Origin: Curvibacter sp. GWA2_64_110
GTDB lineage: Bacteria; Pseudomonadota; Gammaproteobacteria; Burkholderiales; Burkholderiaceae_C
NCBI GenBank assembly: GCA_001797315.1
Contig: MGPC01000018.1
Location: 307,679-371,678 of the forward strand
Reading direction: 5' to 3'
DNA: 64,000 nucleotides
Below are positions 47,301 to 55,126 of the stretch, piece by piece (the stretch's first letter is position 1; each line of letters opens with the position of its first letter). Position numbers and translations under genes: made by a program. The notes beneath the pieces are model-generated. The model searched no databases. It worked only from the letters and a program-made list of their open reading frames with translations, and was not told where the DNA came from.

Positions 47301-47341
47301 CCTCCCCAACCCTCCCCGCCAAACGGGAGGGGTTGGGGAGG
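47301..47341 (+). promoter_or_regulatory. Strong hairpin between ugpB and ugpA
   Basis: CCTCCCCAACCCTCCCCG and CGGGAGGGGTTGGGGAGG flank a five-base loop. About 17 pairs are possible with one bulge. No T-run follows, so it is more likely a processing or stability element, or a repeat, than a standard terminator. Confidence 0.65.
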
Positions 47342-47355
47342 CACACAATCACATC

Positions 47356-48237
47356 ATGGAAAAGCGCGTTCTCTTCAAATCGCCCTGGTTGCCCTGGCTT
47401 CTGGTGGCACCCCAGCTGGCCATCGTCCTGGTGTTCTTCTTCTGGCCGGCGGGCCAGGCGCTGTACCAGAGCGTGCTGCAGGAGGACGCCTTCGGGACCA
47501 GCCGGGAATTCGTCGGCTGGGAAAACTTCCAGCGCCTGTTCGACGACGCCAGCTACCTGGCGTCGTTCAAGACCACGGCCGTTTTTTCGCTGCTGGTGGC
47601 TGCGTCCTCCATGTCGCTGGCGTTGCTGCTGGCGGTCATGGCCAACCGCGTTGCCCGACTGGCCGGCTTCTACAAGACCCTGCTGATCTGGCCCTACGCG
47701 GTGGCGCCGGTGGTGGCCGGCGTCCTGTGGCTGATGCTGTTTGCCTCGCCCTACGGCGTCATTGCCTATGCGCTGCAGTCCCTGGGCCTGCCCTGGAACC
47801 ACCTGCTCGATGCCGACCATGCCATGGCCCTGATCGTGATGGCTGCGGCCTGGAAGCAGGTCTCGTACAACTTCCTGTTCTTCCTCGCGGGGCTGCAGTC
47901 GATCCCGCAGTCCCTGATCGAGGCCGCCGCCCTCGATGGCGCTTCCCCCTGGCGACGTTTCTGGAGCATCGTGTTCCCGCTGCTAGCACCGACCACCTTT
48001 TTCCTGCTGGTGATGAACGTGATCTACGCCTTCTTCGACACCTTCGGCACGGTGGACGCGGCGACCCACGGCGGCCCGGGCAAGGAAACCTCCATCCTGG
48101 TCTACAAGGTCTATTACGATGGTTTCAAGGCGCTGGACATGGGTGGCTCGGCCGCGCAGTCTGTGGTGTTGATGCTCATCGTGATCACGCTCACCGTGGT
48201 CCAGTTCCGCTTTGTCGAACGCAAGATTGAGTACTGA
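47356..48237 (+). CDS. ugpA: sn-glycerol-3-phosphate ABC transporter, permease
   Basis: The 293-residue inner membrane protein has six helices of the MalF/UgpA type. It begins MEKRVLFKSPWLPWLLVAP, and the EAA loop that contacts the ATPase is seen in SLIEAAALDGASPWRRFWSIVFPLL. ATTFFLLVMNVIYAFFDTFGTVDAATHGGPG is typical of UgpA. The ATG at 47356 is preceded by the long hairpin and lacks a clear ribosome-binding site. A type A repeat of about 90 bases separates it from ugpE, unusual within an operon. Confidence 0.94.
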   Translation: MEKRVLFKSPWLPWLLVAPQLAIVLVFFFWPAGQALYQSVLQEDAFGTSREFVGWENFQRLFDDASYLASFKTTAVFSLLVAASSMSLALLLAVMANRVARLAGFYKTLLIWPYAVAPVVAGVLWLMLFASPYGVIAYALQSLGLPWNHLLDADHAMALIVMAAAWKQVSYNFLFFLAGLQSIPQSLIEAAALDGASPWRRFWSIVFPLLAPTTFFLLVMNVIYAFFDTFGTVDAATHGGPGKETSILVYKVYYDGFKALDMGGSAAQSVVLMLIVITLTVVQFRFVERKIEY

Positions 48238-48328
48238 TGGAACACCCCCGAAGCGCCTTCGGCGCCTCCCTCTCTAGGGGGCACACCCAGCGGCCCGGCG
48301 AAGCCGGTTCCGCGGGTGCCTGCGCATT
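48238..48328 (+). repeat. Type A post-stop intergenic repeat inside the ugp operon
   Basis: After the ugpA TGA: TGGAACACCCCCGAAGCGCC, TTCGGCGCCTCCCTCTCTAG, GGGGCACACCCAGCGGCCC, GGCGAAGCCGGTTCCGCGGG. It includes a GGCGCC-containing stem and the shared GGCCCGGCGAAGCCGGTTCC core. Confidence 0.72.
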
Positions 48329-48382
48329 TGACTGGAAGGCCCGCACCTTGTGGGTCGCGCATGATGCAACGAGGCGACAACC

Positions 48383-49240
48383 ATGATGATCGAACGTCGC
48401 CCCATCCTCGATTTCTTTGCCCACGCCATCCTGCTGGCCGGCGTGGCGGTGATCGCTTTTCCGGTCTACCTGGCTTTCATTGCCTCTACGCAGTCGGCCG
48501 AGCAGATCGCCTCCAGCCACCCGCTGTCCCTGCTGCCCGGCCACCACTTGCTGGACACCTACCGGCTGGCCCTGTTCGGCGGCAAGACTTATGGCGGCGC
48601 CACCATCGCGGCAGGCTGGCCGATGATGTGGGTCAGCCTGGTGATGGCCCTGGCCATCACCATCGGCAAGATTGCGATTTCGCTGCTGTCGGCCTTTGCC
48701 ATCGTCTACTTCCGTTTCCCCTTCAAGCGTGCCGTGTTCTGGATGATCTTCATCACGCTGATGCTGCCGGTGGAGGTGCGCATCGGCCCCACTTACGAAG
48801 TGATTGCCAACCTGGGTCTGCTCAACAGCTATGCCGGCCTGACCGTGCCGCTGATCGCCTCCGCCACTGCCACCTTCCTGTTCCGCCAGTTCTTCCTGTC
48901 GGTGCCCGATGAGCTGGTGGAGGCCGCGCGCATCGACGGCGCCGGCCCCATGCGCTTCTTCTTCGACGTGCTGCTGCCGCTGTCGAAGACGTCGATCGCC
49001 GCGCTGTTCGTGATCCAGTTCATCTATGGCTGGAACCAGTACCTGTGGCCGCTGATGGTCACCACCAGCGAAGACATGTACCCGATCGTGCTGGGCATCA
49101 AACGCGCCATCTTCGGCGAGGTCTACATCGAATGGAACGTGGTCATGGCCACGGCGATCCTGGCCATGCTGCCGCCGGCGCTGGTCGTGATCCTGATGCA
49201 GAAGTGGTTCGTCAAGGGTCTGGTTGACACGGAAAAATAA
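48383..49240 (+). CDS. ugpE: sn-glycerol-3-phosphate ABC transporter, permease
   Basis: The 285-residue permease partner of UgpA has six helices of the MalG type. [21 protein letters not shown] is helix 1, and the EAA motif is in [47 protein letters not shown] follows as in UgpE. GAGGCGAC lies before the ATG at 48383; a second ATG follows at 48386. Its TAA overlaps the ugpC ATG by one base (TAATG), so the last three genes of the operon are tightly coupled. Confidence 0.94.
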   Translation: MMIERRPILDFFAHAILLAGVAVIAFPVYLAFIASTQSAEQIASSHPLSLLPGHHLLDTYRLALFGGKTYGGATIAAGWPMMWVSLVMALAITIGKIAISLLSAFAIVYFRFPFKRAVFWMIFITLMLPVEVRIGPTYEVIANLGLLNSYAGLTVPLIASATATFLFRQFFLSVPDELVEAARIDGAGPMRFFFDVLLPLSKTSIAALFVIQFIYGWNQYLWPLMVTTSEDMYPIVLGIKRAIFGEVYIEWNVVMATAILAMLPPALVVILMQKWFVKGLVDTEK

Positions 49241-50259
49241 TGGCTGCCATCACATTCAACAACGTCATCAAGCGCTACGGCAAGGGCAAGCACGAATTGC
49301 AGGTCATCCATGGGGTGGACGCCGAGATCAGCGACGGCGAGTTCATCGTCATCGTCGGCCCCTCGGGCTGCGGCAAATCCACCCTGCTGCGCATGGTGGC
49401 CGGGCTGGAAGAAATCAGCGGCGGCGAGATCCGCATCGGCGCGCGTGTCGTCAACGACCTGGAGCCGGCCGAGCGCGACATTGCCATGGTGTTCCAGAAC
49501 TACGCGCTGTATCCGCACATGAGCGTGTTCGACAACATGGCTTACGGACTGAAGATCGCCAAGGTACCGAAGGACGAGATCCGTGCCCGCGTGGCCAAGG
49601 CGGCCGGAATCCTGGAGCTCGGCCCCTTCCTCGAGCGCAAGCCGCGCCAGCTCTCCGGCGGGCAGCGCCAGCGCGTGGCCATGGGCCGCGCCATCGTGCG
49701 CCAGCCGCAGGTTTTTCTGTTCGATGAACCGCTGTCCAACCTGGACGCCAAGCTGCGCGCCCAGACCCGGCTCGAAATCCAGAAACTGCACCGCGAACTG
49801 GGCATCACCTCGCTGTTCGTCACGCACGACCAGGTCGAGGCCATGACGCTGGCGCAGCGCATGATCGTCATGAACGCCGGACGGATGGAACAGTTCGGCA
49901 CACCGGAGGAGGTCTACCACCGGCCCGCCTCCACCTTCGTCGCCAGCTTCATCGGTTCACCGCCCATGAACCTGCTCGCCAGCGCACCCCACGTGAAGCC
50001 CGGCACCATCCTGGGCATACGCCCGGAGCACCTGCAAGTCGTGCCGCAGGCCGGTGACACCGGCTGGACGGTGCAGGTCGAAGCGGTGGAAATGCTCGGT
50101 GCCGAGCGCCTGCTCTACACCCGGCTCGACAGCGAACAGCTCATCGTGCGCACCGACGAGAAACACGGCGCCGCGCCGGCCATCGGCAGCCTGCTGCACG
50201 TCATGCCGCAAGCCGACCGCCTGCACTGGTTCGACGAGGCCACGGGGAAACGGCTATGA
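49240..50259 (+). CDS. ugpC: sn-glycerol-3-phosphate ABC transporter, ATP-binding protein
   Basis: The 339-residue ATPase has Walker [20 protein letters not shown]-loop [23 protein letters not shown], signature [15 protein letters not shown], Walker [17 protein letters not shown] and the H-loop [12 protein letters not shown]. The C-terminal MalK-like regulatory OB domain ([15 protein letters not shown]) is present. It energises import by UgpAE. The stop overlaps the ugpQ start by four bases (ATGA, 50256-50259). Confidence 0.95.
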   Translation: MAAITFNNVIKRYGKGKHELQVIHGVDAEISDGEFIVIVGPSGCGKSTLLRMVAGLEEISGGEIRIGARVVNDLEPAERDIAMVFQNYALYPHMSVFDNMAYGLKIAKVPKDEIRARVAKAAGILELGPFLERKPRQLSGGQRQRVAMGRAIVRQPQVFLFDEPLSNLDAKLRAQTRLEIQKLHRELGITSLFVTHDQVEAMTLAQRMIVMNAGRMEQFGTPEEVYHRPASTFVASFIGSPPMNLLASAPHVKPGTILGIRPEHLQVVPQAGDTGWTVQVEAVEMLGAERLLYTRLDSEQLIVRTDEKHGAAPAIGSLLHVMPQADRLHWFDEATGKRL

Positions 50260-51011
50260 GCCAGCCCGTCAGCCCCGTCCACTGGCCCTACCCGCGCTGG
50301 ATCGCCCACCGCGGCGCCGGCAGATTAGCGCCCGAGAACACCCTGGCGGCCTTTCGCACCGGTGCCGCCCATGGCTACCGCATGTTCGAATGCGATGTGA
50401 AGCTCTCCAGCGACGGCGTGCCCTTTCTGCTGCACGACAGCACACTTGAGCGCACTACCAGCGGCCAGGGCACGGCCGGCGCACAAAGCTGGCAGGCCCT
50501 GTCGCAACTCGACGCCGGCAGCTGGCATTCGCGCGCCTTCGCCGGCGAACCCTTGCCCACGCTGGAAGCGGTGGCCCGCTTCTGCCGGTACAACGGCTAC
50601 CTGCTCAACATCGAGATCAAACCCACACCCGGCACCGAGCGCCAGACTGGCGAGATGGTCGCGGCCGCGGCGGCGCGCCTGTGGCAGGACTTGGCCGTGC
50701 CGCCGCTGCTGACCTCGTTCCAGCCCGAGGCACTGCAGGGCGCGTTGGACGCCGCACCGGCGCTGCCGCGCGGCCTGCTGCTCGACACACTGTGGACCGG
50801 CTGGCTGGAAACCGCCCTCACCCTGGGTTGCGTGGCCGTGGTCGGCAACCAGGCCCTGTGGGACAGATCGAGCGTGACCCAGGCGAAGAGCGCTGGCTTC
50901 CAGTGTCTGAGCTACACGGTGAACGACGAAGGGGCCGCGCAGCGCCTGATCGAACTGGGCGTGGACGGCCTCATCACCGACCGGGTCGACCTATTTGCGC
51001 CAGCCGCGTGA
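50256..51011 (+). CDS. ugpQ: Cytoplasmic glycerophosphodiester phosphodiesterase
   Basis: UgpQ hydrolyses imported glycerophosphodiesters to glycerol-3-phosphate and an alcohol. The 251-residue TIM-barrel protein has the GDPD motifs [20 protein letters not shown] (catalytic histidine and arginine), [26 protein letters not shown] (acidic metal ligands and second histidine), and [12 protein letters not shown]. No signal peptide, so it acts in the cytoplasm on UgpBAEC substrates. It ends the operon and overlaps the 3' end of a convergent small membrane protein gene by 21 bases. Confidence 0.95.
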   Translation: MSQPVSPVHWPYPRWIAHRGAGRLAPENTLAAFRTGAAHGYRMFECDVKLSSDGVPFLLHDSTLERTTSGQGTAGAQSWQALSQLDAGSWHSRAFAGEPLPTLEAVARFCRYNGYLLNIEIKPTPGTERQTGEMVAAAAARLWQDLAVPPLLTSFQPEALQGALDAAPALPRGLLLDTLWTGWLETALTLGCVAVVGNQALWDRSSVTQAKSAGFQCLSYTVNDEGAAQRLIELGVDGLITDRVDLFAPAA

Positions 51012-51269
51012 CAGCAGCCACTGGCTGGTAGCCAGCGCCAGCACCAGCAAGGCATAGGCCGCCATCTTGCCGTCACGGCTCCACAGCCACAGGCCGACGA
51101 GCAGTGCGGCGACACCCACTATGAAATTGATAGCTGCCTGCGCCCACCAGGCAAGCGCTGGCACCTGTTTTTTGATGAAGAAACGGGCTGTCAGGGGCAG
51201 CAGCAGCGCCAACACCAGTGCGGGTGCGCTGAAATTGAGCAGGTGCAGCAGGATGTCCAGCAGGCTCAT
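50991..51269 (-). CDS. Small integral membrane protein of unknown function
   Basis: This 92-residue protein has three likely membrane segments: NFSAPALVLALLLPLTARFF, WAQAAINFIVGVAALLVGLWLW and [16 protein letters not shown]. It starts MSLLDILLHLLNF at 51269. I do not recognise the family with confidence. Residues about 32-52 (KKQVPALAWWAQAAINFIVGV) are encoded by a family C repeat, part of which also forms the second membrane helix. The 3' end overlaps ugpQ on the opposite strand. A real gene is supported by start position, length and hydrophobic pattern. Confidence 0.68.
   Translation of the reverse strand: MSLLDILLHLLNFSAPALVLALLLPLTARFFIKKQVPALAWWAQAAINFIVGVAALLVGLWLWSRDGKMAAYALLVLALATSQWLLSRGWRK
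51114..51180. repeat. Family C palindromic repeat inside a small membrane protein gene
   Basis: On the minus strand: AAAAAACAGGTGCCAGCGCT, TGCCTGGTGGGCGCAGGCA, GCTATCAATTTCATAG. It matches the intergenic copies in order and spacing and ends in the CTAT.AATT..ATAG inverted repeat. It is translated in frame. Confidence 0.62.
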
Positions 51270-51326
51270 TCAGGGCAGGCCGCCAGGGCGCAAAGAGGGG
51301 AAAAAGCTTGAGGCATCGGCAAATTT

Positions 51327-51341
51327 TATAATCGGGCAATG
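51327..51341 (+). promoter_or_regulatory. Candidate -10 element for a leaderless hemA transcript
   Basis: TATAAT at 51327-51332 is a consensus -10 box only six bases before the hemA ATG, so a transcript would start at or next to the start codon. The ATG has no ribosome-binding site upstream. A -35 is weak: CTTGAG or TTGAGG would need a spacer of 13-14 bases. Confidence 0.4.
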
Positions 51342-52598
51342 GCAGTCTGGGCATTAGGCATCAATCACACGACCGCGCCGCTCGATCTGCGCGGCCGTTT
51401 TGCGTTCGCCCTCGACCAGATCGGCCCCACCTTGCACGGCCTGCGCGGTGCCCTGCCGCGCCCGCCCGAGGCCGCCATCATCTCCACCTGCAACCGCACC
51501 GAGATCTACTGCGCCGGCGACCAGCTGGAGATTGTCCCCACCCTGGACTGGCTGGCCCACAGCGGCGGCGTCTCGCCTGCGCTCCTGCGTTCGCACACCT
51601 ATGCGCTGGAAGACGGCCAGGCCGCGCGCCATGCCTTCCGCGTGGCCAGCGGGCTGGACTCCATGGTGCTGGGCGAGCCGCAGATCCTGGGCCAGATGAA
51701 GGACGCGGTGCGTGCCGCCGAAGAAGCCGGCGCCCTGGGCACCACGCTCAACCAGCTGTTCCAGCGTTCCTTTGCCGTGGCCAAGGAAGTGCGCACCTCG
51801 ACCGAGATCGGCGCCCATTCCATCAGCATGGCGGCCGCCAGCGTACGCCTGGCCGGCCAGCTGTTCGAAGACCTGAGCGACATCCGGGTGCTGTTCGTCG
51901 GTGCCGGCGAGATGATCGAACTGGCGGCCACCCACTTCGCGGCGAAGAACCCGAAGGCGATGGTCATTGCCAACCGCTCGCTCGACCGCGGTGAAAAACT
52001 CGCGTCACGCTTCGGCGCCGAGGTCATGCGCCTGGCCGACCTGCCCAGCCGCCTGCACGAATTCGACGCCGTGGTGAGCTGCACCGCCAGCACCCTGCCG
52101 CTGATCGGCCTGGGCGCGGTGGAACGCGCCCTCAAGCTGCGCCGCCACCGCCCCATGTTCATGGTCGACCTGGCCGTGCCGCGCGACATTGAGCCCGAAG
52201 TCAAGGCGCTGTCCGACGTCTACCTCTATACCGTCGACGATCTGGCCGCCGTGGTGCAGACCGCGCAGGCCAACCGCCAGGCCGCCGTGGCCGAGGCCGA
52301 GGTCATCATCGACGCCGGCGTGCAGAGTTTCCTGCACTGGATGGATCAGCGCCGCAGCGTGCCGCTGATCCAGCAGCTCAACGCCCAGGCCGACGAGTGG
52401 CGTCATGCCGAGATCGCGCGCGCGCGCCGGCAACTGGCCAAGGGCGAGGACGTGGATGCCGTGCTCGAAGCCCTGTCCAAGGGCCTGACGCAAAAGCTGC
52501 TGCACGGTGCCCTGGCCGAGCTGCATGCCGGCGACGCCACGGCACGCGAACGCGCCAGCACCGCCATCCAGCACTTCTTCCTGCGCAAAGAAAAGTAA
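51339..52598 (+). CDS. hemA: Glutamyl-tRNA reductase
   Basis: HemA reduces glutamyl-tRNA to glutamate-1-semialdehyde, the first step of tetrapyrrole synthesis by the C5 route. The 419-residue protein has [18 protein letters not shown], the catalytic cysteine Cys51 in [28 protein letters not shown], the NADPH-binding [14 protein letters not shown], and [15 protein letters not shown]. The helical C-terminal dimerisation domain is complete. It begins the conserved hemA-prfA-prmC order. No ribosome-binding site precedes the ATG, while a TATAAT is six bases upstream. Confidence 0.96.
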   Translation: MAVWALGINHTTAPLDLRGRFAFALDQIGPTLHGLRGALPRPPEAAIISTCNRTEIYCAGDQLEIVPTLDWLAHSGGVSPALLRSHTYALEDGQAARHAFRVASGLDSMVLGEPQILGQMKDAVRAAEEAGALGTTLNQLFQRSFAVAKEVRTSTEIGAHSISMAAASVRLAGQLFEDLSDIRVLFVGAGEMIELAATHFAAKNPKAMVIANRSLDRGEKLASRFGAEVMRLADLPSRLHEFDAVVSCTASTLPLIGLGAVERALKLRRHRPMFMVDLAVPRDIEPEVKALSDVYLYTVDDLAAVVQTAQANRQAAVAEAEVIIDAGVQSFLHWMDQRRSVPLIQQLNAQADEWRHAEIARARRQLAKGEDVDAVLEALSKGLTQKLLHGALAELHAGDATARERASTAIQHFFLRKEK

Positions 52599-52685
52599 TG
52601 GAGCCCCCACGTTTGCTCACTGCGTGTAGCGCTCTGCCCCCCGAGGGGGCCGGACTTGCTCGGGGCGGCCCTTCGCGGCATTAGC
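52599..52685 (+). repeat. Type B post-stop intergenic repeat (hemA-prfA)
   Basis: After the hemA TAA: TGGAGCCCCCACGTTTGCTC, ACTGCGTGTAGCGCTCTGCC, CCCCGAGGGGGCCGGACTT, GCTCGGGGCGGCCCTTCGCG. It shares the CCCCC/GGGGG hairpin and GGGGCGGCCC tail with the copy behind folE. About 100 further bases separate it from prfA, with no other feature recognised. Confidence 0.62.
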
Positions 52686-52791
52686 GACGCTCCTCACTGG
52701 CGCGCCCTATGTGGCGCGCGTTGCCGCTCGGCGGACCATCACCTTGTCTGGGAGGTCCGATCAGTCGCCCTTCTTTTGTACCGGTCTTCTC

Positions 52792-53877
52792 ATGAAACCC
52801 TTTCTCCACCAACAACTCGCACGCTACGCCGACCGTCTGGCCGAGCTGGAATTCCTGCTCTCACGCGAAGACATCATGAAGGACATGAGCCAGTTCCTGA
52901 CGCTCTCGCGCGAGCACACCGAGGTGGCGGCCGTGGCCAGCCGCTGGGCCCGCTACCAGCAGCGCGAAGCCGACCTGGCCAGCGCCCGTGACATGCTGGC
53001 CGACCCGGACATGGCGGAAATGGCCCAGGAGGAAGTGGACAGCGCGAGCGCCGAGCTGGCCCAACTGGAAACCGAGTTGCAGCGCATGCTGCTGCCCAAG
53101 GACCCGGACGACGCACGCAATGCCTTCGTGGAAATCCGTGCCGGCACCGGCGGCGACGAGTCGGCCCTATTTGCCGGCGACCTGCTGCGCATGTACACAC
53201 GCTATTGCGAACGCCGCGGCTGGAAGACCGAACTGATCAGCGAGTCCCCCAGCGAGCTGGGGGGCTACAAGGAAGTGGTGCTGCGCGTCGAGGGCGACAA
53301 CGCCTACGGTGCGCTCAAGTTCGAATCCGGCGGCCACCGCGTGCAGCGTGTGCCGGCCACCGAAACGCAGGGCCGCATCCACACCAGCGCCTGTACCGTG
53401 GCCGTGCTGCCGGAACCGGACGAAGCACAGGCGATCCAGATCAACCCGGCCGACCTGCGCATCGACACCTTCCGTGCCAGCGGCGCCGGCGGCCAGCACA
53501 TCAACAAGACCGACTCGGCGGTGCGCATCACGCACATCCCGACCGGCATCGTGGCCGAATGCCAGGAAGGCCGCAGCCAGCACAGCAACAAGGCCCAGGC
53601 GCTGAAAGTGCTCACCGCCCGCATCCAGGAAAAAGACCGCGCCGAACGCGCCGCCAAGGACGCCGCCCAGCGCAAGAGCCTGATCGGCAGCGGCGACCGC
53701 AGCGACCGCATCCGGACCTACAACTTCCCGCAGGGTCGCCTGACCGACCACCGCATCAACCTCACGCTGTACAAGCTGCTCTACATCATGGAAGGCGAAC
53801 TGGACGATGTGGTGGAGGCGCTGCAGGCCTATGAAGCGGCGCAACAGCTGGCCGAACTGGAAGTAGGCGCCACATGA
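52792..53877 (+). CDS. prfA: Peptide chain release factor 1
   Basis: RF1 ends translation at UAA and UAG codons. The 361-residue protein has the coiled-coil domain, the codon-recognition region [20 protein letters not shown] with the PxT motif PAT, and the catalytic GGQ in [19 protein letters not shown] (Gln235, the methylation target of PrmC). [20 protein letters not shown] follows as in the family. The ATG at 52792 fits the RF1 N-terminus [16 protein letters not shown]; the open frame upstream is the repeat region. The gene for PrmC, which modifies this protein, follows after a small opposite-strand gene. Confidence 0.96.
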   Translation: MKPFLHQQLARYADRLAELEFLLSREDIMKDMSQFLTLSREHTEVAAVASRWARYQQREADLASARDMLADPDMAEMAQEEVDSASAELAQLETELQRMLLPKDPDDARNAFVEIRAGTGGDESALFAGDLLRMYTRYCERRGWKTELISESPSELGGYKEVVLRVEGDNAYGALKFESGGHRVQRVPATETQGRIHTSACTVAVLPEPDEAQAIQINPADLRIDTFRASGAGGQHINKTDSAVRITHIPTGIVAECQEGRSQHSNKAQALKVLTARIQEKDRAERAAKDAAQRKSLIGSGDRSDRIRTYNFPQGRLTDHRINLTLYKLLYIMEGELDDVVEALQAYEAAQQLAELEVGAT

Positions 53878-53891
53878 ATGAAGCCCGCCGC

Positions 53892-54134
53892 TCAAACCGC
53901 CAGCGCATACACCTGCGCCGCCGCGCGTTCGGTCGCACTGTGTCCTGCCAGCGCCCGGTCCCATTCGGCAGCGGCACCACTGTGCATCGGAACAATGCCC
54001 TCGATGGTCGCCATCACATCCTCGGAGGAAGCGTCCATGTCAGTGACATGGACACGGTTGGCGTCAAACAGCCGCGCCACCATGGGACCGCCCGACTCGA
54101 TCATGATCAGGAACTTCACTGGTGAGCTGTGCAT
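53892..54134 (-). CDS. Small conserved-looking protein of unknown function between prfA and prmC
   Basis: The 80-residue product begins MHSSPVKFLIMIESGGPMVARLFDANRV-type sequence (beta-rich) and ends EWDRALAGHSATERAAAQVYAL. The ATG at 54134 was chosen because GAGGAG lies six bases upstream, an excellent ribosome-binding site; the frame stays open to 54179. I recall similar short proteins in other Comamonadaceae, but know no function. It lies on the opposite strand inside the otherwise co-directional hemA-prfA-prmC cluster, 14 bases from the prfA stop and about 75 from the prmC start. No signal or membrane segment is seen. Confidence 0.7.
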   Translation of the reverse strand: MHSSPVKFLIMIESGGPMVARLFDANRVHVTDMDASSEDVMATIEGIVPMHSGAAAEWDRALAGHSATERAAAQVYALAV

Positions 54135-54209
54135 GTTGATCTCCTCGATTCCGTTGATCCAGTCTGACAGCATACGCATGAAGCACGCTTGTCAGCAAGC
54201 AGCGCCAAC

Positions 54210-55052
54210 ATGAGCCGGCCCGCCATGCCTGAGCAGCGCATCTCCGAAGCGCTCACCGCAACCCAGGCGCAGGGAATCCCCCGGCTCGACGCCCAGCTGC
54301 TGCTGCTGCACGCGCTGGGCCGGTTGCCGCACGAGCGGGCCTGGCTGCTGGCGCATGACAGTGACGAACTGAACACTGACACGCAGAACCGCTTCCTGGC
54401 ACTGGTGCAGCGCCGTGTCGGCGGCGAGCCGCTCGCTTACCTCACCGGCATCAAGGAATTCTTCGGTCTGCCGCTGCAGGTGGATGCACGCGTGCTCGAC
54501 CCGCGCCCCGATACCGAAACACTGGTGGAATGGGCGCTGGAGTGCATGGCCGCGCTGCCGGCGCCGCGTGTCATTGATCTGGGCACCGGCAGCGGCGCCA
54601 TCGCGCTGGCGCTCAAGCACAGCCGACCCGACGCACAGGTCAGCGCCGTCGATGCCAGTGCGGAGGCACTGGCGGTGGCGCAGGCCAATGCACAGCGCCT
54701 CGGACTCGATGTGGCATTCAGGCAGGGTAACTGGCTGGCCGGCATGGACGGCACGTTCGACCTGATCGTTTCCAACCCGCCCTACATCGCCGAGGGCGAT
54801 CCGCATCTCGCCGCACTGGGCCACGAGCCGCGCCAGGCGTTGACGGCCGGCGCCGACGGGCTGGACGACATCCGCACCCTCGCCGCCCAGGCCCCGGCCC
54901 GCCTGTGCCCCGGTGGCTGGCTGCTGCTGGAACACGGTTGGGACCAGGCCGCGGCCGTACGCGCCCTGCTGGCCGCCGCCGGCCTGGAAGCGGTGCAGTC
55001 CCGGCGCGATCTGAGCGGCATCGAACGTTGCAGCGGCGGCCGCCTGCCCTGA
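54210..55052 (+). CDS. prmC: Peptide chain release factor N5-glutamine methyltransferase
   Basis: PrmC methylates the GGQ glutamine of RF1 and RF2. The 280-residue protein has an N-terminal helical domain (GIPRLDAQLLLLHALG, GGEPLAYLTGIKEFFGL), the SAM-binding VIDLGTGSGAIALALKHSRP and the catalytic NPPY in LIVSNPPYIAEGDPHL. HEPRQALTAGADGLDDIRTL is the conserved block behind the active site. I used the ATG at 54210; TTG at 54189 and ATG at 54225 are alternatives, and none has a strong ribosome-binding site. It is separated from prfA by a small gene on the other strand, so it may use its own promoter. Confidence 0.93.
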   Translation: MSRPAMPEQRISEALTATQAQGIPRLDAQLLLLHALGRLPHERAWLLAHDSDELNTDTQNRFLALVQRRVGGEPLAYLTGIKEFFGLPLQVDARVLDPRPDTETLVEWALECMAALPAPRVIDLGTGSGAIALALKHSRPDAQVSAVDASAEALAVAQANAQRLGLDVAFRQGNWLAGMDGTFDLIVSNPPYIAEGDPHLAALGHEPRQALTAGADGLDDIRTLAAQAPARLCPGGWLLLEHGWDQAAAVRALLAAAGLEAVQSRRDLSGIERCSGGRLP

Positions 55053-55126
55053 ACTTGACTTAGCTCAAAACACGGACGGCAGGCAGCCGATATGGTGGAC
55101 CCCAAGAAACACTTGCCGGGTCATCC

